DNA of 64,000 bases from Sinonovacula constricta (Eukaryota > Mollusca > Bivalvia > Cardiida > Solecurtidae). The notes beneath the pieces were generated by a model that saw nothing but the letters and a program-made list of their open reading frames with translations, had not been told where the DNA came from and did not search any database. The position numbers and the translations under genes were made by a program. Each line of letters opens with the position of its first letter. Position 1 is the first letter of the stretch. Shown piece after piece: positions 46,752 to 62,604 of the stretch. The stretch lies in NCBI GenBank assembly GCA_007844125.1, contig CM017563.1:36575837-36639836 (forward strand). Reading direction: 5' to 3'.

Positions 46752-46757
<6 letters not shown>
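46655..46757 (-). mobile_element. tRNA-like SINE head (minus strand) next to an AAT array
   Basis: Minus strand: TAGTACATCCCACTCGTCTG forms an anticodon-arm-like hairpin (TCCCA/TGGGA with GTC in the loop, Asp-like), followed by a perfect B box GGTTCGAATCC (46678-46668). The loop is one base short and the acceptor is not paired, so it is not a functional tRNA gene. Confidence 0.5.
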
Positions 46758-46823
<66 letters not shown>

Positions 46824-46833
46824 GTAATAATAA

Positions 46834-46898
<65 letters not shown>
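46752..46898. repeat. (AAT)n microsatellite
   Basis: About 48 units of AAT with two interruptions. Poly-Ile and poly-Asn ORFs crossing it are artefacts. Confidence 0.95.
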
Positions 46899-46899
<1 letters not shown>

Positions 46900-46901
<2 letters not shown>

Positions 46902-49700
46902 CACTTTAGTTCATTCGTACTTGTTAAATGATCTATTTATATTTTTTGATTTTGTAAAAATCGCTTTCCGACCTGAGTACACCTGTAAACAGATACATCT
47001 AATGTAGGAGTTATGAAAATAACACAGAACACTGCCATTCTAAATAAGGCTTTGTAAATGTTTTATGCCTCAGTTCGTATTGAAAAAGAACTACGTAATC
47101 GAATGTAAAAGAATGTAGGCGTAGTTTTATGTGAATGTTGTGACATTCTCAGATCGATTGCTAATAAGGTCAGCAAGGTAAGCAAGTGCTGAGCACAACT
47201 AGGATACCTTATTCAATATATTTGCATGTAAATAACTTAGTGAAATTGGCTTGAATAACTGGCGTTTGCTAGTTTAAATTAAAGGAAACAAAGTTAGTTA
47301 ATAATTTCTAAGTACTAGGTCTCTTTCCAGTTCAAAGCCAAACAATTACACGTGATCGATCATTTCAAACGTACACAATGACCAATGTATTACAAAATGG
47401 CCAACCTGAGAATTTTCACATGCTGTTTATATTGATGTTCGGTCAAAAGAATGTTTGTTCTCATGATCGCAATAAATACTGTAGTGAAATAATACTGTAT
47501 GTTGTTTATATTAAATGGAATACCATATTAACTAAACATTGTATTTTACTTTCCTAGCAGCCATACACGTGTACGTGAAAGTAAAGTGTATTCCATTTAC
47601 GTGTTGTTGCTCTATCAAAGAGGCAGTAAATAGTAATAGGTAAATTAAACCTGACAAGTAGATTGCGTTGATCAGAAGCCTAAAGAAACAGTTACAGCAG
47701 TTCGAAGAAGTTCATTAACACGTACTTTACCCTCACTGAATCTTACTATGAAATCACAATACTGTCACCATAGCTTATCGAGCATAAGTAAAATATTCCA
47801 AAATTCGTTTTTTTCATTTTCTATAAGATCAACCGCAACATAGTATATTTTGCAATAATATTATTGTCTTTGAAGCGTGAAATTCAACAGAAACACTTTC
47901 ACCTTTTATATTATGCATGTAACGAGACATAATAAAAGATTAAATAAAACTCAAAACCCTTCACTTTTTAAGTTCGGGTTTTAAGAATAGGTAGAGAAAA
48001 TGTACCATTTCACTAGCTTTTAGACATTAAAATCCCATTTTCCAGAAATGATTATACTATCCTATATCCTATGAACCATGGAAATGTCAATTACTATTTA
48101 GAATAGTACACATCAAAGGAAGGTAGTCTTATTGAAGATTAAGAATGCCCTCAAACTCTTTGGTCTGCACTAATTGCTGTTGTTTGTCTTCTTTTGTCTG
48201 AAAAGGTGCTCTCAAACATAATGGTGATTCCCTTATAGTTGCAGACCATATTTTGTTATATGACTAATTGATGTATGTGTCCAAATGTCTATTTAGTAAT
48301 TATAATCCATAAATCATTTTAACATAAAAGATGCCAGATGCAATCTCCCACTGAAATATCCATTTGATATATTTGCTCTTTAGCTATTGATTATATGACA
48401 AACACTTGTTCTGTGTAATAATTTTAAGAAATAGAAAAATTAGAGATAGAATAGTTTGAGAATGAGTTAGAAACACGATTCAATTTTAATGAATAATATT
48501 AAATTTCGCTAATTAGTAAATTTGCGTTCATTCATCAGCTCTTTCGGGTTTTGAAGTAAATTTTTGATCTGTATCTTTATTATAATTATACTTCATTAAT
48601 TTATGATTATAATGTTACATTGTGTATTAATATTTTCGACATAGTTCTAACGTAAATTAGCAAATGATAAACGACTTTGTTTCTAAATGTGTTAGCAAAC
48701 CACAATCAGTCGATACTAATCTGAACCTGAAACTGTCACACTTGACCTCGAGCAGATTGAAGTAATACACCTTATAAATATTGAACTATAATTACATGAA
48801 CATAAGTAATTATTAAATATACTGAAAGCAGGATATTAACAGTCACGTAACGTGATAATAAGATCAACTTGAATGCGAACTTTGATTGGCCAATTGCGGT
48901 GGTATCGGCTGCCCATACCGACGCAATATTAATCCGCAGGATGCCAGTTGATGGCAATATGGATTTAGTTATTTAAAATAAGAAGATTTAAGCAGCAAAT
49001 ATACATGTATATTTTGTGGAATTCCTTTATTCATAACAGGATATTTTGTTGACTAGAATATATGGTAACCATATGATATTGTGTGTCGGAACCTAGTAAA
49101 TCCAGTAGAAAAAATAAATGTAATTTGTCAGAATGGACAACGTGGAAGTAATTATTTTTCCATCATATTTTTCAAAAGAATTATCCCAATTATTATGTTC
49201 ATCTTTGACTGATATATTCTTCACGATTAATAATCGACAAAAGTTTAATGGAAATCCATTTATGACAATACATAAAATACAATAATAAAACAGATATATA
49301 CGGTCAGAAACAAATAAATGAAACGGTGCTTGCTTTTGGGCTGTCATTTTAGTTTTAAATTTGTATAAAATTTATTGAGACAGTTCGACTCTCAATTTCA
49401 GATTCCATTTGTTTTATTTTTTCGATCAAGTTAGTCATCCAACCTTTCCACAGAATAAAAATAACAGAAAATGTGGAAACGTTTTATTTAATAATATTCT
49501 TCGTGATACTCTTTACTTGATTAAGTTTTATTCTAGTCTTTAAAAAGTATTCTGTAAATATCATTTGGGACCAGTGCAATGGTTTACAAATCTGAGTTAT
49601 AATCATGACTGATTCAAAGAATTCAAAAGTAACAATCTTAATGAGTTCTAGTTTAAACTTAAAATGTCACTTTTGGCCAGTTCTCTGTTTATTTTTTCAA
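46900..49700. other. Intergenic, no recognised gene
   Basis: AT-rich. A loose inverted repeat (AAATGGAATAC at 47514, GTATTCCATTT at 47589) and AGTCACGTAACGTGATAAT near 48840 are the only structures noticed. Small minus ORFs at 48772 and 49093 are not recognised. Confidence 0.35.
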
Positions 49701-49727
49701 TCTGAAAGAACCGTCCGAAAAAACAAC

Positions 49728-49806
49728 AACAAACACACACACACACACACAAAAAAACAAAAAAAACAAAAAAAAAAAAAACACACACACACAAAAAACA
49801 CACAAA
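49728..49806. repeat. Imperfect CA / A-rich low-complexity tract
   Basis: Alternating AACAACAAACACACAC and poly-A segments. ORFs on both strands across it are artefacts. Confidence 0.9.
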
Positions 49807-49809
49807 CAA

Positions 49810-50900
49810 TTTGTACATTTCAGAGCAATAGGCACTCCTAGGCTCATTCGCCAACACTTCTCATATGTATGACGAGAAAACCCCGCGAAAATAAACATAT
49901 AGGTACATGTACCTATGACGTCATCAAAACAACAAAAATATATGTTTTGCTACCCGCACTAAAAATAAAGTAACAGTACTATATCTTACGCGATCTGAAA
50001 TTGATTAATTGCAGTTTAAAGAATTAACTAATCCTATATACTACTACGATCACTTTTTTGAAGCACGTTTTCACGGCTCAATCTACCTCCGGCGAAGAAA
50101 GTGATCGTTATTCTGTGAGTATCAGTGCATCAGATAAATCCCAGCGATGATTGTCCAGCGGACGGAATTACTCGAGAAGTTCCGATTGATTTTACAGGTC
50201 TACTCGAGGTGAACAGCAAAACCCTTACCATATGTGGCAATGTCGACCTACTTGCTGGATGATGATAGGCCTCTCCGCTGAAGAAATGCACATATATTTA
50301 TTTTAAAAATGTGCTACATTATTGAATGGTAAACTTAGTAAGAAAATATAATGATAGCCAACAAAAAAAAGCAACACAACACTAACATATTTAGTTATTA
50401 ACTTTTAATTTCAATTGTGTATTAGGAGCTGTTTCACAGCAAGTAAAATATGGGTTATAAGACAAAATTTAATATTTGCCATAGACTCAATACAAATGTC
50501 CAATTCTCAGTGACATTGTGTTCACTTCCAAACATTTGACATGTTGGTTGAAAGGCAAATTCCCATTAAGCTCACGAGTGCTTTATACTTCAAACAAGAA
50601 TTGCAGTTAAAAGCCTGTCAGAGGGAATTTACTGTAGCCACAGTCTACACTTGAGTTTACTGACTTTTGAATTGCAAAGCATGCTGAGGTCAGTAAAACC
50701 AATATTATTGCATTTCATTACAAAATTGCTTACTCGATTGTGTCGTCAAGCAATTGCTTCGTAACTTGAACACGAGTAGCCTGCACATTTGTTAAAGTGA
50801 CTTAATATAAGATACCATGGCATATTCTTTCTTGAAATGTGTCATTAGCATGCAGCATTTTACATCCTGACTATATCCTATTTATAGATATTTAATTGGG
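49810..50900. other. Intergenic with a palindrome and a GC-richer patch
   Basis: ATAGGTACATGTACCTAT at 49898 is a perfect palindrome followed by GACGTCATC. A patch at 50040-50290 (CCTCCGGCGAAGAAAGTG, ATTACTCGAGAAGTTCCG) has a more gene-like composition but contains no long ORF. The rest is unremarkable. Confidence 0.35.
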
Positions 50901-50904
50901 AAAC

Positions 50905-51118
50905 AACTTTTTTCAACCTATATCAATCCCTCACGACTGCCCATCTCTTGAGTAGAACCAAAATTCAGGCACTGAGTACCTGGAGCAATGTACTGTAAAT
51001 AGTCTTGCTAAAGGACTAACATCATTTGCTCAGTTTTGGGGTTCGAGCCCGGGACCATTCGATCCAGAGCCCTCCGATAGGGATTCCAACGTCTTAATCA
51101 GCAGACCACGGACGCTGT
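50905..51118 (-). mobile_element. tRNA-derived SINE (minus strand), different body
   Basis: The minus strand starts AGCGTCCGTGGTCTGCTGAT at 51118, an A-box-like region, with the B box GGGCTCGAACC at 51050-51040. The body TTTACAGTACATTGCTCCAG and CTCAGTGCCTGAATTTTGGT, then AGATGGGCAGTCGTGAGGGA, differs from families A and B. I have no second copy in this window. Confidence 0.55.
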
Positions 51119-51119
51119 A

Positions 51120-52795
51120 AACCAAATACTATTCACCTAAACTAATTCATTTGCAATAGTTTTAACCAATTTAAATAAATACACCAAGATATGAAATCCA
51201 GTTCCTTGCACAGCTTACCATCGAAAGAGATTGTTTGAACATCTATCGCTTGTATGTCTCTTTGTAGCAAGCTTCCATTGAGTGATTTGATTATAGTTCA
51301 AAACTATACATAATCGTTGATTATATAATTTTTTCCCTCTAAGCATATAAGAATTGCATTTGGAAGGTTGAACATACATGTCATGCTCACAAATTTTTAT
51401 TATAGTTTAGTTGATTGTACAGAGTATCATTATATTTGCTGACCGCACTTTAATATTTGTACTAAAGTCCACGCTTGCACTACAATGTGGACGATTTGGT
51501 TAACAACGGATTAGATATATTTGCTAAGGGAAAAAATTGTATACCACTATTAAAATTGCTTACATATCGCAAACAATGACAATTGTTTTAAATACAATAA
51601 AATATGCATTAGAAAATAAAAAATATCAAATTTGCAAAAAATCTTCTTAAATGTCATTGTTTAAGATTCCATGTTTATCGCTATAAGGATGTCCACGCTT
51701 GCAGAACACGATTAAATGTCAGTGTTTGTTTTGTTTAAAAATATACAAAACTTCTAACTGTCAGATGACACAATCAAACAAGCAAAAGGTCAAATTCGCT
51801 TGTACTCTAAGTATCCTAAACATGTCACACAGTTCAGAACATGCTGTTGATAATAATTGCTTTCATCAATGAGTACTTAAGTTTAATACTATACTATATA
51901 CCCTTGCGTCTGACCCACTATAAGGTAACGACTACATTATCCAGTATACAGTTTTCAGATAGCGGCAATACTGTTGCTGGAAAGATAAAGTCAATAAACA
52001 TAATCATTATCAAACGAGAAAACGGCTGATGCGAAGCATCAAAGGTGACGCAAATGATTAAAAAAGAAATGGTGACATACGTTTTTAAATTTAATTAAAA
52101 ATGGGTTCCTTCTTTTCTCTTCAATAAAATACAATTAAATAAACAATACAATAAAATAAATATCTCAATGTACCGAATTATGACCCGCATTTTGTCAGGA
52201 CTATGGAAGTCCGCAAAACAAGACTTGTCTCATGTCATTCTGTGAATTTCGGTGAGCATTCCATATACAGGCGTTGCGCTCCAGCACGTCGCCAATAAAT
52301 GTCCAAACTGATCATGTCAAATAACTTATTTACAGTCATACTGCCAGCTGTTATCAGTCCGATACCTCAAGAGACTATAACTGATGTCTAGTCAGTAAGT
52401 AGTTAAGATGAACACTATCGTTAACAAAATGACTTCCCCAGATCAAACAATTTCGATAAACCAGTATGGTCAAAAGTACATGTAATAAGTTAATGCGACC
52501 AGATTTATAATACAGACTAGTTAATCTTTACAATTAAACTCCGACGTGAAATTTCATCTCACATACATTAAAAAATTTAACCAGTTACGTTTCTTATTGT
52601 TCTTGTACTTAATGATAAATGCATCAAAACGTAATACATTATCTCTAACTATAAGTAAATTGTTGTTCTAAGTAAAATAATTGCTTTGGACGTGATAAAC
52701 AACGACATACCAAAATGTATTGAACATATGCGGTTCATCTGTACCTGTACTGCTTCCATCTAGTCCTTAGACTCCTGACTATACATGTACGTATC
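51120..52795. other. Intergenic, no recognised gene
   Basis: AT-rich; ORF 51841-52029 is not recognised. Confidence 0.35.
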
Positions 52796-52798
52796 AAG

Positions 52799-53135
52799 AG
52801 ATGGATGGTACATAGTAATCGATTATTAATAATTTAACAAATGTTCATTAAATTGTTTGCCTTTACAAACACCATTTCCCACACAAAACCATTCATCTGC
52901 TTCATTTTTGCTGTAAGGGACTTGATCCAATAACTTGCATTATTATTCTTTACATATCAATAGATGGATGGTACATACATGATGGTGACGCGAAGAAATC
53001 GGTGATTAATTATTCAAAACTGTTAATTGAACAGTTGGCCTGTACAAACATAATTTCCCACACAAAGCCACACGTATGCTTCACTTTGGCTGTAAATTTA
53101 ATAGAAGGTACTTGGTCCATTAGATTGCAAGTTAT
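52799..53135. repeat. Two-unit tandem duplication of about 165 bp
   Basis: Unit 1 (52799-52961) and unit 2 (52962 to about 53135) both start AGATGGATGGTACATA and share TACAAACA.NATTTCCCACA, CACAAA.CCA, TGCTTCA.TTTNGCTGTAA and ACTTGRTCCA. They have diverged by substitutions and small indels, so the event is old. The 75-codon ORF 53002-53229 lies in unit 2 and is interrupted in unit 1. Confidence 0.7.
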
Positions 53136-53139
53136 TTTA

Positions 53140-54175
53140 AAGCAAAGCAATTACTTGGCGGAATTTTGTATTGCATACATGTATATGTACACATTTACAC
53201 ATAATTGGTTTCGTAAGAAAACATACTGAGGTAAGGTCATTGCTCGACAACAGTTTGTGTTTAACCCTGTTACCCCTTTATGTTGGCTCAATTAACACCT
53301 CCGTTTATGTAAGTTAGTTTAATATGCTGGTGATTGAATAAATTATGTATGAGTAACAGTAATCAGCTTTTAGAACAATGTACAAACGTGTGATGGACAA
53401 TCCGTTTCAGTTATGTTGTTGAAGACTGAAGGAAATAAACAACAAAAGCAACAGCTTGTTTATACAGACTGGCACAATATTTTGCCATGGCTCAAATCTA
53501 ATATGTTCAGAGCTGTGCAGTCACGCAAGTGAATAATTTCACAGGTTCGGGGTACATATTATTAAGAATTATAACTGGAATCTTTCTCTAGTGAACACTG
53601 GGTACAGAAATTCCCAAATACTTTGAAACCATATTTCTAACAAATATTTACACATAATAATCACTGAATGGTAATGTTATGCGAAATGATGTACGCACTT
53701 ACATGCATCGATGAAGCCTTGACGAAAGTAAACATTAACAATGGCAGCATATTTATGGAGCTGGCTAGGAAATATATTAAAATCCCCCGAAAACTCTGCT
53801 TATCCGTTGCGTAGTCATGGGCACAAAGAGTGGGTGAGTAATTTGTAAAAAAAAAAATAATGTGTGTGCTTTAAATTATAATGATGACTTAAGTAGTCCA
53901 CCTAACAGATTCAGAAATGGAGCAATAAAAGAACTTTGAGCAGCGGCAGCGCGTCGTTACCACTGTGCCTTAAAATGGCTTTATTGTAAAACCCCTTCAA
54001 TAACCGATTATAGTTTGTTAACCGACAAATCCCAGTAAACTGCTAAGTGCATAGTTTCATCTGCTTTTCATCGTTGATTCTTTTTTTTTTCAAAAATTAG
54101 AAAGGGAAACAATAAGAAAACAGAAATATTATGTTTAACTGTCGGCACAAAGAGGCTCATCCGAAATAAGAAGTA
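53140..54175. other. Intergenic, no recognised gene
   Basis: A short word TGGAATCTTTCTCTA at 53578 also occurs at 43908 beside the SINE body, which may indicate a decayed SINE tail. Nothing else is recognised. Confidence 0.3.
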
Positions 54176-54177
54176 TC

Positions 54178-54262
54178 AGAATAAGTCCTTCATCTCGAAC
54201 GGGGCTCATACCCACGCGGTGAGAGGCTGATCAGTCGTAGCATTTATGAATCCACAACTATG
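54178..54262 (-). mobile_element. SINE family A head fragment (minus strand)
   Basis: Minus strand: CAGCCTCTCACCGCGTGGGT then GAGCCCCGTTCGAGATGAAG matches the head region CAGCC.CTTACCGCAAG and CCCCGTT of the copies at 5.6 and 15.7 kb. Body and tail are missing. Confidence 0.45.
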
Positions 54263-54636
54263 CGTCGACAAATTTCGACATGATCTATATATTCTAACAA
54301 ATTTCGTGACCATTTACAATATCTATGTTTGTCTATGAATCATGCTCGCTTTTCTTTGACGTAGTTCACATAATTAGCAACTGGATATGATTTTAAACAG
54401 ACCATGGATTAATGAGATTGAAGTCTTCTGATACAAAACATGTATGGAACATCATTATTGAAAAGAGACCGAATGTAAGTTCATTTCGGTAAATTTTAGA
54501 GTACACATTCTTAAGAAGTATTTGGACAGTGAGTTCAAGGCCTATTAAAATCTTGATTGAATAATTTTCTGGCAGTATTACGTTTTTGATTCCCCTCGTT
54601 TTTCCGTCAATAAACCAGTTACATATTCTGTAATTT

Positions 54637-54920
54637 AACACTAGTGTAATACAGCGATTGATGACGTCATCATATTGCAAATCGTCTTATACATGTACTA
54701 CCTTTTTACCAAGTATTGCTGCGAAGATCTCGTAAAATCGTATATTGGCGATAAAAATCATGTGATAAAAGAATCGGACACCCGTTGTCTTTTAGTACAC
54801 ACTTTTAAACCCCGTCCAATAAGAATGATAGTAACCTCGCCATAGGATCGCTTACTATAACTCTTCATGAATTATTTTAATAATTGTCTGAATCAAATCC
54901 CCACTCGAGTCAGATCGACG
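54637..54920 (+). mobile_element. MITE-like copy N2 of the palindrome/hairpin family
   Basis: ACACTAGTGTAATACAGC (54638) is followed by TGATGACGTCATCATATTGC, TACCAAGTATTGCTGC, GTAAAATCGTATATTGGCGA and AAAATCATGTGATAAAAGAA. A decayed hairpin (about 54770-54915) follows, whose centre CCTCGCCATAGGATCGCTTA resembles the centre of the hairpin at 36.46 kb. No coding sequence lies between. It joins the left and right ends seen around the recombinase at 35.4-36.5 kb. The 95-codon minus ORF 54393-54680 overlaps the left end and is not recognised. Confidence 0.65.
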
Positions 54921-55660
54921 CAAATTGTACATAAATGAAGTGCTGATCTTGTGGTTCTATGCGACATCTAACGACGCTTAGCTATGACCAAGTCGCTATA
55001 AAATGTTAGAAAGTATACTTGAATAGGCATATGGCCGCATTCCTTATCTTTTCCTTATATGTTTCATGTTCTACAAATATAATTTTAGGAAATTACCATA
55101 AAACATTGTGTATAATCACAGCTTTAGTTCTGTTTATTAGTCTCAAAATAAAACATATTAACCTCAGAGTAAAAATACCACACAGTTTTAAATACTTAAT
55201 TACATTTTAATAATGATTCAATGTTGACGACCGACGTTAGCCTACAGAGTCTACTTGCGCATGCCTAGTTAAATGTTGTACCAGGATCCCGTAGTTTTAA
55301 AAAAATATAATGGACTGAAAACTGATTATTGTTTCCAATCTAATGACATTAAATTCAATTTAAATAATTAACAAAAGAAAAAGAGTAAGCGTTGATATTT
55401 TTCAGCCAATATAAATTGCTGTTTATCTATAATGTTAAGTATAAGGTTTTACTTTATTAAATGCAAAAATAGGGCAACACTATAAAATTTTCACTAACAC
55501 GTAAAGAGCAATATAATTTCGTACGGTCATTTAATTATCAATATAGTGCACGCAATGTGTGTTTCCAACATTAATATTGAACATAACTATATCGGGATAT
55601 ACATTTCAACAACAAAAAACCAACAAAACAACAACATGCATTTAAGCAGATGTCTTTGGC
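54920..55660. other. Intergenic, no recognised gene
   Basis: Nothing recognised; ORF 55019-55210 begins with a hydrophobic stretch but matches no family I know. Confidence 0.35.
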
Positions 55661-55830
55661 CGTTTAAAGTCTGTAACTGTCGGGTTTGCTCTTTTTTGGT
55701 AAAACCTCATCACAGATTGGTTCTTACGTTTGCTTTTGGCTTGTATGTTTGTCCTGAGTCTTTTAAAATTTGGCATATGTTGCAATGCCCATAGGGCTTT
55801 GTCATATTATATTCTTATTGGAAATATTAT
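55660..55830 (+). repeat. Interspersed repeat K, copy 5
   Basis: GTAACTGTCGGGTTTGCTC, CCTCATCACAGATTGGTTCT, GGCATATGTTGCAATGCCCA and GGGCTTTGTCATATTATATT match copies 2 to 4. It lies 30 kb from the nearest other copy, which supports a dispersed element rather than a local duplication. Confidence 0.65.
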
Positions 55831-55884
55831 CTGCATACCACATGTACATTTATTGTTCTACGGATGTTCGTCTAATATTAACCG

Positions 55885-55885
<1 letters not shown>

Positions 55886-55944
<59 letters not shown>

Positions 55945-56052
55945 CCACCCACACCCACACACACATACACCCCCACCCCCACCCCCACACCCACACACCC
56001 CACACCCACACCCCACACACACACATTCACCCCCCCCCCCCACACACACACA
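55886..56052. repeat. (CA)n / (CCCACA)n microsatellite
   Basis: A pure CA tract, then a CCCACA and CCCCAC variant tract with a run of 11 C at 56030-56040. Thr-His and Cys-Val ORFs on both strands are artefacts. Confidence 0.95.
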
Positions 56053-56059
56053 AGAAAAC

Positions 56060-59484
<3,425 letters not shown>

Positions 59485-59489
59485 TACAC

Positions 59490-61740
59490 TTCTATGGTGA
59501 ACGGTTCATTTCTCCCTTGATTATGTATTTGAAAGATTATTTTACAAAAGAATAAACTGTATGAGGGATTATAAATACCGTTAACAAATAGGGGTAATTC
59601 TAACTTATAGTCGATTTTGACAGAAACTGATTTCATGAGGCGCTTGCCTTTGGTTCGTTCATTTTAGTTAAATCTTAACTCTGCCGTATTATTTGCGTAC
59701 CTGGTGATATCAGTAAATAGCCTCCATGCATTTTGTTTTCATTGCATTTGTCGTGATCTTTTGACAAACCTACTACAAGCCGAATCAAATAACTTTACTC
59801 AAATATGTTCCATGCTTCATTCTAATTGATATGTATTGCGATGCGCAAGATTAAAGGTAAACGACTTCATCAAGATTAACTGTAAAGTAATTTTGATCTT
59901 TGATCAACATATTTTTCTATGAGCCATGTAATCATAAGTGAATTTGGTTACATTTAAAGATGGAAAATAGACATTTTCTTTTGGGGAGGGGGTGTCTTTG
60001 TGTTTATTTTATTGAGAGATTTTGATAATTGTATGTTGACATCAGAACGGGTATTTAAAACAACAGTTGAATGTTATGAAGTAAATTAGTTTAAATTAGT
60101 TCCCTTTAATTAAATATACTTGATAAGCGCGAGCTAAAATATAACGTTTTCTTAGATTGAACCTCGCGTATATTTGCTAATTAATTACAATTTACAGAAT
60201 TGAAAGTAAATAAAATAATTATATACATTTTACTTTCTTTCATGTTACAAGTCAATTAGTGTTGGTAGGTACTCTGTGTAAATGGCAATATAATCATTAA
60301 CTCTAAATATGTATCTACTGAAAGAAAAAGCAAACAATTCGTGTGAATTTACTTAAATTGTTATATCAGCGATTCTTTGCTGATAAAAATAAAAGTGAAC
60401 GAATTAAAACCAATTAGTTATGTTTAGAGATAAAACTGCAATACAAATAGAAAATCTATTTTAAGTTTGCCAGCGGCCTTCGAGATTATAAAATGCGCAC
60501 CAGAACTCAAAACCGAAATAATATTGACCATTAAATCATGCAAACTTAAAGATATTTTCTAACATATCCTACATTGTGATTTAAGAGGGGCATAAATGCG
60601 AACTACAATTTAAACACTGTTGTTAGGCTTCTCTCTTTTGGCTGTTATATGTCATTTTCTGGTTATTTCTTTCTAAAAGAATATCAACATCAACAAAATT
60701 ACATTTTTATCATAATTTAATACTTATGTTACTAGTAAAATAAAACCATTACTTTCTAAGATAGTGCAAAGTTTTCGGCGAAGATCATGAGAACGAAAGG
60801 GACAACTTGTCAGCCTGGTCAACAATACAAAAATTGGTAGGGATAATTATTCCAGTAAAATAGTCCCGATTTATGCCCTGACATGCCGTTTATTTTATCA
60901 TGGCGTTGCTAATGTCAACCATACTCATTTCTAAAAGTGTTTTAAAGATAAATTGACATAACTGGTAAAAGAACTCAAGGACAAGAATAAGAAGTAAATG
61001 TTTATTTAAATATTTTGTCAAAATAAGTTTTCTGTCATGGTTTCAGTGGCATTAATTTTATTTTATTGTCCAAAAAAATCCTTGAGTCGGTAATTCTAAA
61101 CTTAACTGGCTTTTAATTTAATTAATGTCTAATTTGTAAATATCATGGAGCGTATGTCACAAGCATTTATCTGTGACCCTTCCTAGTTAAACCTTATTAG
61201 ATATTCACAGACAATAACTTATAGACAATGTTATAAACGTGACAACATTTCTTATTCTGCTGTCATCAAGAAGAAATGAAGAACTGATACAATCCAATGG
61301 TATTTTGAAAGTGCTTTTCTGTTCAAAACGTCAGACAATATTTTATTTATCTAAGAAATTAATAAACAGTAGAAAGAAATGCGAAGCATGCTTGAATTTA
61401 TCAATTATACTTATTTTTATCAGAATAACTTTCATCATCACGTTATCACACAAAAAGAATGGCTATCATTATGTTCAGATTTAGCGAGTGAAACAAATAT
61501 GAGGATTAATGCTTGTACTCTCTCGGAAGAAATGGTTGATAAAAATATTTTTGCATGAGTATTTGTTATAAACTTTAATGACAAGCAACAATTCATTAAA
61601 TTTCAAATTTGCCATATATCTAGTGTCATTGTAAGTTTGTTGAACAATATTTACAAACCACACTAAACGAAGGCGTGTATACTGCTTTTTCTCCATGCAG
61701 GCATGCAAAACAGACGTAATGACAGTAAGTACGCGGTATA
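59490..61740. other. Intergenic, no recognised gene
   Basis: AT-rich. ORF 61239-61484 (plus, 81 codons) is unrecognised, and the minus ORF 61481-61801 overlaps the start of the next entry. No repeat partner was noticed. Confidence 0.35.
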
Positions 61741-62181
61741 ATGAAACAATATAATTTTCATACTGTATTGCAAGGTATTTGGCTATTAATGTCTCAAGCA
61801 TACGGTGTTCATAATAAAATGTTGCTTACCGCACATCTTAACGAAATACTGTGTTGCAATCTGCAATATAACGAAACCCTATACACACATGGTCCACGTG
61901 TGGCCATCTTAATTTGTGACTTTTATAAATATGCCATTAATTATCATAGGCAAGGACAGAATATTTTAAACTTAGCATTACATACTTGTAAATCAAACGG
62001 ACTATGCCATCATAATGAGGATTCTTCTATGAAACTCGAAAAGTGTTTTAATAGAATTCACCTGGTATTAAGTGGCATGAGTAAAAAGGGAATTAATCAT
62101 TTTAAAGAGTCGAATATAACCTTTGACCAGATAAGTTTGCAAAAAGCTGGTCCTTGTGAGAGCATCGTTGCCACGAAGTAA
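61741..62181 (+). CDS. Unassigned 146-codon ORF, possibly secreted
   Basis: This is the longest ORF in the window not made of simple repeat. It starts at an ATG; the first 22 residues (MKQYNFHTVLQGIWLLMSQA then YG) could form a short signal peptide. The remainder has seven Cys (C38, C39, C59, C83, C89, C102, C139) and no motif I recognise. In DNA this AT-rich I estimate roughly a one-in-ten chance of one such ORF somewhere in 64 kb, so chance is not excluded. It could be a single-exon gene, an exon of a larger gene, or spurious. No polyadenylation signal was fixed. Confidence 0.25.
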   Translation: MKQYNFHTVLQGIWLLMSQAYGVHNKMLLTAHLNEILCCNLQYNETLYTHGPRVAILICDFYKYAINYHRQGQNILNLALHTCKSNGLCHHNEDSSMKLEKCFNRIHLVLSGMSKKGINHFKESNITFDQISLQKAGPCESIVATK

Positions 62182-62184
62182 TGA

Positions 62185-62600
62185 TTAAGAATCTAGATCA
62201 GTGTTTCACTTTAATTGATTTTATCTATATTTCACTGTTTGTTTGCAACATTTATGATAGGTAAAGAGAGCAAAAGTTCTCATCTAAATTCTTTTTTTTT
62301 TCAACAATATGACAAACTTGGCAATGTTTAACATTTTAATAACACTAAACTTAAAAGTGTACCATTTAAAAACAATGCCCATTTACACAATATCAGTAAT
62401 GGATTTTTATCGCTGTTTATTATTTTTTTTTTGCTATCTTCATTTGAAATTAAAAACAACTGATGAAAAAAAAATCAATGTAGATCGTACTAATGAGATA
62501 TTTGTTAACATTCAATGTGCAAACCTACACTCTCACTAGAGAGATGTAAGTAAACAATTGGCTCTGGTACAAGTGAAATGTAATTTGTATGACAATGATT
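62185..62600. other. Intergenic, no recognised gene
   Basis: The 76-codon ORF 62309-62539 is of low complexity and not supported. Confidence 0.35.
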
Positions 62601-62604
62601 CTAG

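Noticed and set aside
46608..46931. Poly-Ile and poly-Asn ORFs
   Set aside because: Translations of the AAT array joined to a tRNA-like SINE head.
47514..47605. Inverted repeat AAATGGAATAC / GTATTCCATTT
   Set aside because: Arms are short and far apart; it lacks the long foldback and shared centre of the hairpins at 36.4 and 40.2 kb.
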